Assembly: GCF_004798865.1 (NCBI RefSeq)
Contig: NW_025336346.1
Coordinates: 8,812,572 to 8,876,571 of the forward strand
Origin: Varanus komodoensis
Lineage: Eukaryota; Chordata; Lepidosauria; Squamata; Varanidae
Length of the DNA stretch: 64,000 nucleotides
Direction: 5' to 3'
Of this stretch, positions 42,101 through 54,100 are shown piece after piece. The notes beneath the pieces were generated by a model. That model was not told where the DNA came from, searched no databases, and saw nothing but the letters and a program-made list of their open reading frames with translations. Position numbers and translations under genes: made by a program. The first letter of the stretch is position 1. Every line of letters begins with the position of its first letter.

Positions 42101-45100
42101 TTGAGGCTACTCCCTCCTTCTGTAGGGGCCACCATCTCATACTGCTCAGGGGTTTCCTGTCCCACTCTTTGGGGTAGGCATTTCCTTCCTGTCATTTAAG
42201 CTACGATCTTTGTCATGGTTCATTTTCTATCAAATGATAAATCCATCTCTGTGAGATATTTTATTTTTGTTTTTTTGGGAAGGGGCTGCATTTTAAAGAA
42301 TAGATGCTAATGCTCGGCAAATTATGTCCTAGTATATTTATTTCCTCATACTTTTAAACTTCCATGTTCCTATAGATTTAATTATAATTTATTTAATGAC
42401 GTATACAACCAAAAACAAGTGTACAAATTATGACCATGAGGCTGGGTTGTGGGGGTGTATATACCATGTTAATGTTCAGAAATTTTACTTCAGCCTTGCT
42501 TCTTGGTGTTCAGTGGTAAGTAACAGTTGTACCTTGGCAGCCAGGATGGCTATCATATTATCTGTGCATGCAAGCTGTGACTCCATTATGCCTTTTTCAT
42601 TTTCGGCACTCTTGGAAGTTAGCATACATTGTACTCAGAACAGTCTCTGCTAATATACTGTATACCAGCCTGGTGCCTTCTGGATATTTTTAATTGCAAC
42701 ATTCATTATCCCTGACCATTGACTGTGCTGACTAGGTTTGATGGGAGTTGTAGTTAAGAAATCTGAAGTGCACTAGTTTGGGAAAGACTATCATACAGAT
42801 ATGAAATGGTATTAATTTGCAACTATATGGCATCCAGTCCTATCACTTCCTGACAAATAGATGGGAAAGAAATGGAGGTAGTGACAGATTTTATTTTCCT
42901 GGGCTCCAAGATCACTGCAGATGGCCAAGAAATTAGCCAAGAAATTAAAAAGACGCTTGCTCTTTGGGAGGAAAGCTATGGCAAATCTAGACAACATACT
43001 AAAAAGTAGGGACATCACTCTTCCAACAAAAGTGCATATAGTCAAGGCTATGGTTTTCCCAGTTGCAATGTATGGCTGTGAAAGTTGGACCATAAGGAAG
43101 GCTGAGCACTGAAGAATTGAGGCCTTTGAATTGTGGTGCTGGAGAAGACTCCTGTGAATCCCTTGGACTGCAAGGCGATCAAACCAGTCAGTCCTAGGGG
43201 AAATAAACCCTGACTGCTCTTTAGAAGGCCAGACACTGAAGATGAAACTCAAATACTTTGGCCACCTAATGAGAAGGAAGGACTCCCTGGAGAAGAGCCT
43301 AATTCTGGGAACAATAGATGGCAAAAGAAGGGGATGGCAGAGGATGAGGTGGCTAGATGGAGTCACTGAAGCAGTTGGCATGAGCTTAAGTGGACTCTGG
43401 GGGATGGTGGAGGTCAAGAAGGCCTGGAGGAATGTTGTCCATGGGATCGCGATGGGTCGGACACGACTTCACAACTAACAACAATAGCGTAATTACTAAA
43501 ATTCCTGGCGGTGTATTCAAGTTGTATTGGTTTTGTAGGGGGAAAGGTTTGCATGCTATTAAAAACATGTAACTGTTGTTTCTTTAGCTGAAGGGATCAG
43601 AATTGGAAATTACACTAGTCAAAGGTGCTTTACATCATCGCATTGAGCCAGCATGTGCTTATGTGAACCTGAACATCAGGGTTGATGATAAAGAGCAAGG
43701 TAGGAACTTATTAATCTGTTTTTTAAGGAGTTGTTATCTTCTTTTTAACTGCTTCTGTGTTCTTTGGGAAAGCTACTGTGCGACAAGTTAGGGACCAAAT
43801 TCAGTTTGTTGCCTACAATATTTCCTTGCCACCACAAGTTGAATAGCGCTATAGACAGTATCATATATGTACTATCCTGGGGCCTGTCTGACATGTGTAA
43901 GTAGCTTGTGTGTAAGATACTATATTAAGAAAAGCTACCCCTATTTAGGCTGCAATCCTATACACTTCCCTGGGAGAAAGCCTAATTTAATTGTAGCTTA
44001 TTTCCGACTAGACATAATGAGCTGATTTGCCTGTAATAGCAAGCCATAATTTAAACAACCCATGGATGGTTATGCATGAACAGCAGGGAGCAAGAGCACT
44101 GCCTCCCACATGCCAGCCCCTTTGTTTTTACTGTGTCTATGATCAGCTTGTTTGTAGGGGGTTAAGCCCAGGGTGGATTTAATTTAAATCAAATTTTTAC
44201 GGCCTGCTGCCATTATAGGTTTTCTCCTCCAGGGAAAGAATAATATAAACTTCAGGCTATACACGAAAAGATCCAAACACTTGTGAAGTATTCTACTCAA
44301 AAGGTTTCACTTTATTTTTACTGTTTTCCCCTTTTTCTCACATTTAACTTCTTGTGCAGATCTACTCCACTTTCAACAATCTTCTTCTAATTCATTGCAA
44401 TTTCTGAAAATTAGCACTTAAGCAGTAAGGGGTTGATTCTGTATACATAAATTTACAAAGGAACAGTGGGATTAAGGTCTTTTTCTCAATTCTGTCTGTT
44501 TATTTTATAACATTTTTGCTGTGAAGAAGAGGCATGTAATCTGCAGACATAAATTAACAGTTTTGAGAACATAAATATCTTCTAGATAGAAAAATTGTCC
44601 AATAATCTTACAGAAACCTCTGTAAGGTTTTACATAATTAAAAAAAAATCCTTCCTTATGAATATCCTTTGGACTACAGTGTATCTTAAGTAGACAACTA
44701 TCTTTTGATAGATTTTCCCTCAAACAATTATTTTTTAAAAAATCCAATTTAAATTAAAAACCGATTTAAATTTTTAAAAATCCAATTTAAAATCCATTTT
44801 TTAAATCCACCCTGGTTTAGCTGTGATTTGCTGTTGGGTGACTGCTGGGTTGTTCAGCCTCTAAATAAACCATCGGTCTTGGTTCTCATGCCATGCTCAG
44901 CTGTGCATGAGCGAGTTGCTTCTTGCTTCAATGCAGATGTGGATGCATGTTGCAGGCAGGGCACTCCTCCTCTCTCCTGCTTGTCTCAGCTCCCTGTGCT
45001 TTGCTTAGCCCAAGGCTGCTGTTATATACATACTGCCCTGTACAGGATTTCACCATTACTCACTATAACGTGGTGATCAAAATATGGAGAGGGGTGGGGA

Positions 45101-48100
45101 AGAGAAATACTAAGTGCATACCATATAAATAATTACTGCAGTACACAACAAATATTAAAATGTAGACACTTAGGACACCACTGACCTTCCTAATCTCTAG
45201 TCCAGGAATGTGCTAATGGCCAGCATATATAAATGGATTCAACTAGTGCTGAGCTCTAATGGAGGATAAAAACGTTAAGGCCTTTTGAATGCCTTTATTA
45301 TTGAATAGCCATTGTTTTTACTCATCCATCCTTTCATTTAAAGCATTTGTAATGTTATAGTCAGGACCCAGAGAGGTGCTTGGGCTCACACAGTGTTTGA
45401 CTATTCTTTTTTAGACTTCCTTTTTTGAATGCTTGTCCCCACTACCATATCAAAAGTCCCTTCTAGAAGTCTCTAGTTTGTAAAGTGGCTTGCTGTGTGA
45501 CACTTTGCATTGGGGTTCAGTGGCTGTTCAGGAGAAGTCAGGTTCCTGCCCCTCTGGTCCCATGCTGTCATTATACAATCTTTGGTCCCTGGCCCATTTA
45601 AAAAAAATAATCAGAGGAACTTCAGATTTAGGCTTCTTTACCTTTTGGGACAGTGCATTTAGTTCCTACTTGTCCATCCTTCCTTCTTTTATTTATTCTT
45701 TCACTATTGTTAATTGGGGTGGAGATGGTCGGTGCGGGTGTTCAAGGATAGGCTGGACGTCCACATGGTGGGCATGTCGTGAGCGGAGCCGGCTGGTGCC
45801 GGAGGTCAGACTAGATGGCCCAGGAGGCCCCTTCTGACTCGCTCTGTTTTCTATGTTTCTATGTTTCTAAGATAGTTCCTGGATATGAAGGAACTATTGT
45901 ATCATTTAGCTAAGTTGTTCTGCATGTGTATTCACATTATAGGTGGAGCAATCTTGATCATCTGTTCATAAAGCAGAATTGGTTTCTTAGAATTACTGCT
46001 CTGTTTCTCTCCCCAGATGGCATGGTGTTGCTGGAAAATCCCAAGGGAGATAACAAATTAGATTTCACCAAACTGGTTAATGCTATCTCATGCATTTTTG
46101 GACTTGACAATTCAAAGCTAGTGATTTTCAATGGAAAAACAGGTAGGTAGTAGTTGAGAGTGAAGCACACAGCTGTGAAGATGTGTGTGCATTATTGTAT
46201 ACATGTGAGTGTTCATGCATTTTGGAAAACTATTAGTGTATTTTTATAGAATAGGTGACAAAATTTCCTTGGATGTGTGCCTAGTCTTGGACCTGCTTTT
46301 TATGGTGACAGGAAGTTTATGCATTGTCAAAATAAACAAATTCTAAATTATGTTTTAAAATATCTTTCTGCGTGTTGCTTCTGTGGTAAATTTGATTAAT
46401 TTCAAGTAGGATATTCAGGAGACTACCCCTGCACTTCTTATCTGGCTACTTAAGATTTCAAAGAACAAGGTGTAACAGCTTATCAGAGTCTGCTAGCATC
46501 AGAATATACAACTGTCTCCCAAGATAAAGTGATCATAAGGCTGTTCTTCATTGTCATTTTGTAGTGCTCTGGCTTCAGGAGGCTTGATGATCTCCTGGTT
46601 TGTTTTTCAGCACAATTTTGTTTAAATGCCTTTGGTTGTGATGTACATGCTCTTAAGTACTTCATATGGGCATTCCATACTGTAGTACTATAAAACGTAG
46701 CAGCCTCCAGTGAGAGAACATGGGGTGTGCAAGAAAAATTTAACTCAATTTCTGATTGGTTAAAAAAAAGACTATTTTTATTCTAGGTTACATAGTACGT
46801 TTTTCAAACTAGTGACACTGGAGCAGTACTTGGCAACATATGGGCCACTTAGGGAAGCTTATAAGTCCCCTGTTGGTGGCTTCCTGGCTTTAATACTTTT
46901 AAATAGGGAGTTTTTGATTTTTAGAGACATTTGAATGTGTAGTAGCAAATACTTTCACTGTAGATCCTAAAGCAAACTGCTTTATTTTAAAGGATTCCAT
47001 TTATATTAAAATGTTCTTCACTACAGTATTCATAGGTACAGAATGTTGCAGAATTCATGATATCTTAGCATGTTGATTTAAAAAAAAACTTCTGGGATGT
47101 TGAAAAGTAAATGATGGTGGGAACAATTTCATTAGGACTGAGACCAAGTTGAAGGGGGGCGATTTCCTACAAGTTTCTTTCCTAGAAAAAGTGCTTCCCT
47201 TCTTGGGAATCTGTGTGTGTCTGTGTCCGTATCTGTGTGTTGTGGGGAGGAAGATTTTTGGTGACTGATAGAAAGAAACATTCCTTGTACAAGGATTCAG
47301 GCAGCTCATGTCGCTTTGCACCTGAGTTCAGGGGGTGGTGGCAAAAGTACTTCAACATAAGCTTCTTCAGGCTGCAGCTATGGCACCATTTCCCCTCAGT
47401 GAGAGTGACTTTGTCATGCAGCTAGTCATATTTGTCTATAATGAGAGAGCAAACTAAAGCAGAAGGAAAGCCATGTTCATCTGCCTTTCCTTAATATAGC
47501 AGTGATCTAGGATATCTTTGGTTATGCAAATATTTGTTGAATGTTTGGGATTACCAAACATTAAAATGTAAAACTAAACCAAGTCTGTGTTGAATGTTGA
47601 CAAACTAGATTAAGCCCCCATTTAAAATACACATATTTGAGAACTGAAATTGATTTCTCCTTTATTTAATATCCCAAGCTTGTACGAGAACCTTCTCCCC
47701 ATCATCCTTTCTCTCTCACACACTTTTTTGTATGGCAATGGAATCTCTAGTTTGCCTTGTCTTGAGCTGCATTTCTGTCCATTATGGAAGGGTCCATAGC
47801 TGAGAAAGAGAAACTGCACAAGACAGATATGCTCACCAAGCCATACGAACACAGAGCAATGTCCCTGAGTCTGCTGTCACTTTCTGATGAGGGTCATTGG
47901 AAAGGTTCAGTCTTCAGGCCACTCAGCATTTTGAATGTAGAATCCAGCCATATCCCTTTTACTGAAGTACACTGAGTTAATGTTCTAAATTATTTATCTG
48001 TTCTAAATAATGTTCTAAATTATATGGCAACAAATAGAGTCAGAATAGTTACATATTTTAAATGTCTTTTTTAGAAAGGTCATTGTTGGGGGGGGAGGGG

Positions 48101-51100
48101 GGACAGATGTTTGGAAAGCCAGGAAGTAGGGCAATGAGGATCATCGCCTTCTCTTTCAGCTGTTCCCCATTGACCGGTATTCAGAGCCAGGGTGTCTCTT
48201 TCTGGAGGAAGTATATAGTGCCCATAGCGAGATGGCATTGATAGCATTATTCTCCAGGAATTTACCTAACATTTTGATAGACTAGAAGGACCAGAGTGAG
48301 GAGGCAGTTTGGGTCTGGTAAATCAATGAATGGTTTCTTATCTAACTCTCCTTATATCATGCAAATTGAACTAAAATATTCACAGCAGGTGAGTACTATT
48401 ACAAATTCTCACCATAAATTTTTCCAGCTAGAATATAAATATCTGAGAACTGCTTCCTAGAAGGAAAACATCTTATGTAACAGCAGGTCAGTAGTGGCTG
48501 ATGACTGGGGCAGTGGTATATAATGCTTTGCCTGCTTTTCCTACTTTTCAGAGCTGAAAAACCCGACAGATTTGCTGAGTCTCAGTGGAAAGATGCTTCA
48601 TGTAACTGCAGGGTCACTGCCAACCTCAAACAGTCTTGATGGCTTCCTTTGTCAGTATATCAATTTACAACTAGTGAATGCAAAACCACAAGGTACTCCA
48701 TGTAAGAAGTTAATCATATGGCACTAGATCAAATTGTTTATTGAAATTTAAATTTAGGGCCTTTTTGGAAGTCCAGATAAATGCACGACTGTTCTAGGCA
48801 TTGTTTCCTGCCTCCAGATGCCGTGGTTACCCATGACCCACCATTAGAGCACTAAGCAGGTGCAGGCATGCTCTTCACCTCCCCTCCATCCTTAATAGTG
48901 GCACTGCAAAGGATTTAGCACATAGCAGCTTTCTGTTGTGTGTGTCTTTCTTCTGCAAGGAGTTACTAAATGTCAGAGAAAAAGTAGAAGAGGACAGAAA
49001 AAGCAATGGGACAGGCAGAGAGGAAAGTCAAGGAGGTAGGAGTGTGACTGAGAGAACGAAAGACTAGGTGTTATCTGAATGTGAAGACATGGTTGACAAG
49101 ATCAGTTGCTACTCAAGGATATAACATGAATTTAGGTATTCTGAGTTTATCAGCAGCTGAGCATGCAATGACAATCTCATGGCATATGATTATAAACTCT
49201 TCATGTTGTGCAGGTTTAGTTACCAATTTGACCTCATTTACTGTATATGTTGGTGTATAAGATGATCCTTAAAACCAGAAATCAGGAGATTGTCTTATAC
49301 ACAAGGTGAACAATTTTCATCGTATTATATTCATTGTTTTAAAAAGGGGGTAGTTAATGAAGACAAGTTCATCTTTTTTTAAATAATCATTAAAAAAACC
49401 CTACTTACTGTTAGGAGCTCATCTTGTGTTATGCCTGCAGGGCCCTCCTCCCCACACCCGCTGGTGGCCATCCTCTCCAACTGATCCCAGGCAGCCAGCC
49501 CCTTTGCGGGCTGCCGTCTCCCTCCAAATTGGAGAGGGAGTGTAACTATTAGCTAAAATATGGTAATGTGATGTCACAAGATTCTAGAAGTTTCTGGCTG
49601 ACAAATACCTGTGTTTATTGGCATGTAAGAGCCCCTTGAAATGAAAAATAGCGAAGCAAAAATTAGGGATCATCTTAAAAGCTGGGCATGGCAAGTACCA
49701 GAAAAATAGCCCAAAATATCAACCTTCTCTTAAACGTGAGCCTCCTTATACACCAGTATATAAGGTATACAACTTCTGTAGGTGTTGTAAATTGTTCTAT
49801 GCAAAGTTGTGTGAATAAGAATATCATACATTTAATAAAAATTAGTTGTAGAATAATGAATGGCAGTATAATCCTCTAGATAGCCAATGATAAGAAGATG
49901 TCTTGGAGTTTAGTGGGAAGCTGACGTAACATTTCCAGGAGAGTGCAGGAGAAATCTGTCCTTGAAAGATACAACAGATACTCTGTTTTGTTTATCACCT
50001 CTGCTAAGAAATTATAACAACTTGTGTTCTCTAGAGTGTTTGAATGGAGTGGTGGGAACTCTTCTTTTGGAAAACCCAGTCGGTCAGAATGGACTAACAT
50101 ATCAAGGGCTCCTACATGAAACAGGGAAAGTGTTTGGACTCAGAAGCAGGCGGCTAAAATTGTTCCTGGATGAAGCATTAACAGAGGGTAAGTAGTGTTG
50201 ACCTCATCAAAACAAGTTAACTGTGTCATGTTGGGTTAAATCTCCTACTCTTCTAAGCTTCTCTAAAGTTTTTTCTAAGTCATTAGTTACATTTCATAAA
50301 CTCAGGCCTTTTGCCTAAGCTTAAACTACGTATTAACAAGTGGCATGCAATTGCATCATGTCTTTTTACTTACTCGAAAGCAAGCTCAGAGGACCTGATA
50401 ATCAAGCAAGACCTTGTGGGTTCAGTCCTTTGTCCCATTCTGCAGCCACAATCGATATTGTTCTCCTTACCAAACACACCGGCAATTTGCATAAAGAAAA
50501 AAATCATTAAGATATTTACTAGTACTTTAAAAAAAAGTAGTCAGAGAAGGACAGTATCCAAATATTACTAGTAGAACTCTGCTATTTTTCTTGCATAAAT
50601 GGTTGCCCATTGCACTTACACAAATGGTTGTGCAGGTATAATGCACAACTGTGCTCACACATATGTAACTTTAGCTGCATTTTCCTCTAGTGTGTAGTTC
50701 TGCTAGTGCAACTACATTTACAGTAGCATTGTGATACAGATGGGTCCTGCTCAATGGGAGCCGAGGGATTATAAACCTCTGTGTCATTGCAGGGAGAAAA
50801 CTGGATTAGAAGCCTGTTATTTGACATAATAATTTCCAGTGTGGGAAATTATCTTGTCTGGAGCATCATTCAATCATGTGAGTTCCTCCAGTGGTAATCT
50901 AAAGTTGTACAGCCAGTGCATAGGTTTTACTAGTACAGGCTTATTACCCCAGTGAGAACAAGGCCAATCTGTTAAAGGAAAATGTCTCTCATGGCACATC
51001 CAACCCTTCTGTTTTTTGGTAAACTACCGTATTTTTCACTGTGTAAGACACACCTGACCATAAGACGCACCTAGTTTTTAGAAGAGGAAAACAAGAAAAA

Positions 51101-54100
51101 ATCATTCTGAATCAAATGGTTTACTAAACTATTTAATAAACTATAACAGAATACAGTAATACCGTATTTCAACCTTGTAAAGTGAACAGCAGTCAACAGT
51201 GGCATTAAGAACCGTCATCGCTGTCATTAACAAAAGAGAGACTTTAAAGTTCGAGTACTCTTCTAGTTTTCGTTGAACCCATAGAACTCATCATCACTAG
51301 AGTCAGAATTTATGAAGCTCTGTCGCTCACAATCACTGACATCACTTTCTTAGTCAGTAGTGGAATTATTGAAGGAATCCACAATCTACACCAGTTATAC
51401 AAGAGCTGCTACAGACAATTCAATAACAAATCTAAAAAAGCCAGTAATGTCCATGCTGCCCTACTAGTAAATAATAGAAAAAAACTTCTGACAAAAAATG
51501 AGATACTGTACGGTAAATCAAACACACAGCGAACTAAGCCTTTGAAGAATAAACTTCATACATGAAGGTAATGCTGTTCAAATATCTGCTGATCCTAAAA
51601 AAAATGTGTCTGATCAACTAACAGATAACTGATCCATGGAAAGCTTCCTGATAATCACAGGCACATTCCCCATCACTTCCCCATGGGCTTCCTTAAAAGA
51701 CGGGTTGCCATTTGAAAACACACACCAACCTGTGATTAACAGTTCTCACCTGCGCTGGAGGAGGGGGGTAGAGCAGGGCATGCCAAGCGCGTGCCGGCCA
51801 GGTGGTGCCACGTGGGGCTGACAGCGTGCCGGTGGTGGTCTTCCGGGCGGCACTAGGTCTTCCCAGGCGGTGGGGGTAAGCAGTCCATCTCTCCGTGCAG
51901 CCGGCGGGTTAAAGCCCGCGGCTCCTCCTCCTCTGCACCTCTCCCCCTGAGCAGCATAGCTCTCACCTGCGCTGGAGGGGGGGCGGAGCAGGGTGCGCCA
52001 AGCGCGTGCAGGCCAGGTGGTGCCTCGTGGTGCAGGCGGCCGGCAGCGTGCCAGCGATGGTCTTCCGGGCTGTGTGGCGGCGGCAGGTCTTCCCAGGCAG
52101 TGGGGGTGAGCAGTCTGTCCTTCCGTGCTCTCCGTGCATCCAGCGGGTTAAAGGCCGCAGCTCCTCCTCCTCCTGCACGCCTCCCCCTGAGCGGCACAGC
52201 TCTCACCTACGCTGGAGGGGGGGCGGAGCAGGGCGCGCCGAGCACGTGCCGGCCAGGTGGTGCCACGTGGTGCAGGCGGCTGGCAGTGTCCCGGGCGTTG
52301 GGCACACTCACATTCGCTCTATAAGACGCACAGACATTTCCCCTTACTTTTGAGGGGGAAAAAAGTGCATCTTATAGAGCGAAAAATATGGTACGTTTGT
52401 TCCAGGATATTTTTGTTCAAGTATGTTGCTTTTATTACAAAGTTAAAAACTGAAAATGAAATAGGTATTGGCTCACAAAAGGTCTTTCTGCATTCCCATT
52501 CTATTATGGAGACGCTTCACAATTGGGTATGTTGTGCTGGTATAGTTTCAGCACATAAGGCATTTGAAACTGAGGCATTTGCTGTCATTAAACTTTTAAA
52601 ATAGGCATGAAGAATAAAATACAGCATCTTGTATAATTGAAAATGGAAGCAGTACTTGAAATCTTGATGACTTTTGAAAATGTATTGCCTAGTGGGAGTT
52701 GGATATGGCATTTTATTGTTAGAGTGATGTTTGTCTTCAGCCTCTGTCAATGGTACAAGGGGAAAAAAAGTTATTACAGCAAATGTTCCATCTAGATTGT
52801 CTAACAATTATGATAGTGAAATGACTGGCTTGGTAAAATAATTGGCAAAGGATAAGATGCATAGTAATTGGATATTGACTGCTTGAAATATATCTCATTC
52901 AAGAATATCTATTTTGTTTTATATTATTTCAGTAAGTTAAGGCTGTTTTTAAGTCTAAATGCATCACTTAGCTTAATGTAGGTTGATCAGTCATGAATAT
53001 TACATTTTTTTAATGTATGCTGCAACTTTAGTAACAAACTCTTTAAAAATATAAAAAACCTTCTTTTGGGCTTGTCTTAATATCCAGAACTTTTAGTAAC
53101 ACAGAACTATTGATTAAGCATATTGACATGTGTGATCTGCCTTAAGTTATTTTATGGATATCTAGTTTTAAATTGCCAATGGTTATTTGAGAACATTGAC
53201 ATTAAACTTGTGACTTATTTTGCTTGAATCACTTATTTAAATAGTTTCATGCAAAAACATTTTATAGTGAGACCCTCTTCAGAAACATACTGTTAAGTGA
53301 TATTTAGGAGAAAAGATGGATTTGTTTCAGGTAGTTGTTAATGGATACAGTGCAGTGCCAGAGAATCTTATCTGTTGTTCACACACATGGCCCCCAGTGG
53401 CAGTCAAAGGCATGACTTCAGCAACTATTGTCTGCCATCAGGCAGGAAGTGAGAGATGACTCCCACTCTTGTCCCTCTAAGTCATCAGGGAGAACTGGGG
53501 GGGAAGAGGGTTTCCTCACATTCGCCAGGCTTGAAAGGTCATTTCTTACCTCCTTATTGTGGATCAAGAAACAGCTGCAAAGCAGATGATTGGGGGGAAA
53601 GGGGGAGGGATATGGACTTACATGGATAATGGAGGATTTTCTTTCTAGTGCTGCCACAACCTCACCTGTGGGGAAATGGTTCCTCCCCTTGGGGGTTTCT
53701 CATATTTAGCAAATGCTGGTGCATCAGGGCCTAAGGAATTTTCTCAAACTATATCTCAGAGTTCCACAGGCTGATCCTTTTCTGATGCCACCAATTCTCT
53801 TAAAATACTTCAAAACCTCCTAGTAGCTTGGTATAAAAAGCTTAGGCATAAGATGAACACCAACAGTAGAGACAAGATGACATATTGAGCAAGTTGGTTT
53901 ACTAAAGGGGTATTTTGTACGTAAAGGAATTCTAATACTTTAGGACTTTTAAAAGACTGCTTGCTGACAATGGTTAAGGTCTAAAGATACAGTTCCTATT
54001 ACAAGGCAGTAATTTCCTTTTTACCTCAAAACAAATTTCTAAGCCTCCACCCCTGCCAAATACATTACCAACTAGGTCTAGCTCTTCAGTACAGTTCTCT

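Larger units (their letters stand above)
37310..43587 (+). other. 6.3-kb IARS1 intron, the most transposon-rich
   Basis: It contains the composite hAT element (38419-39394), an antisense L1 fragment (39635-40130), a foldback element (42666-42790) and a BovB fragment (42828-43490). Bases 40200-42660 are AT-rich with no named repeat. Confidence 0.75.
43700..46016 (+). other. 2.3-kb IARS1 intron with hAT element and CR1 tail
   Basis: It contains a hAT element (44169-44814) and a CR1 3' end (45725-45866). The flanks of the hAT element (44020-44168, 44815-45060) may be an older repeat that it interrupted. Confidence 0.7.
51027..52391. mobile_element. TA-flanked DNA transposon (pogo/Tc1-mariner-like) with internal GC-rich tandem repeat
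   Basis: The ends CCGTATTTTTCACTGTGTAA and the reverse complement of the right end, CCATATTTTTCGCTCTATAA, are inverted repeats followed by shared AGAxGCAC. TA flanks both sides (51025-51026, 52392-52393). On the minus strand near the left end, a short acidic transposase-like C-terminus remains. Most of the coding part is gone; the right third is a GC-rich tandem array. Superfamily assignment rests on the TA flanks and the tail motif. Confidence 0.6.

Noticed and set aside
42812-43417. A 201-codon minus-strand open frame, the longest in the window
   Set aside because: It is the antisense shadow of the BovB ORF2 fragment, which reads on the plus strand.
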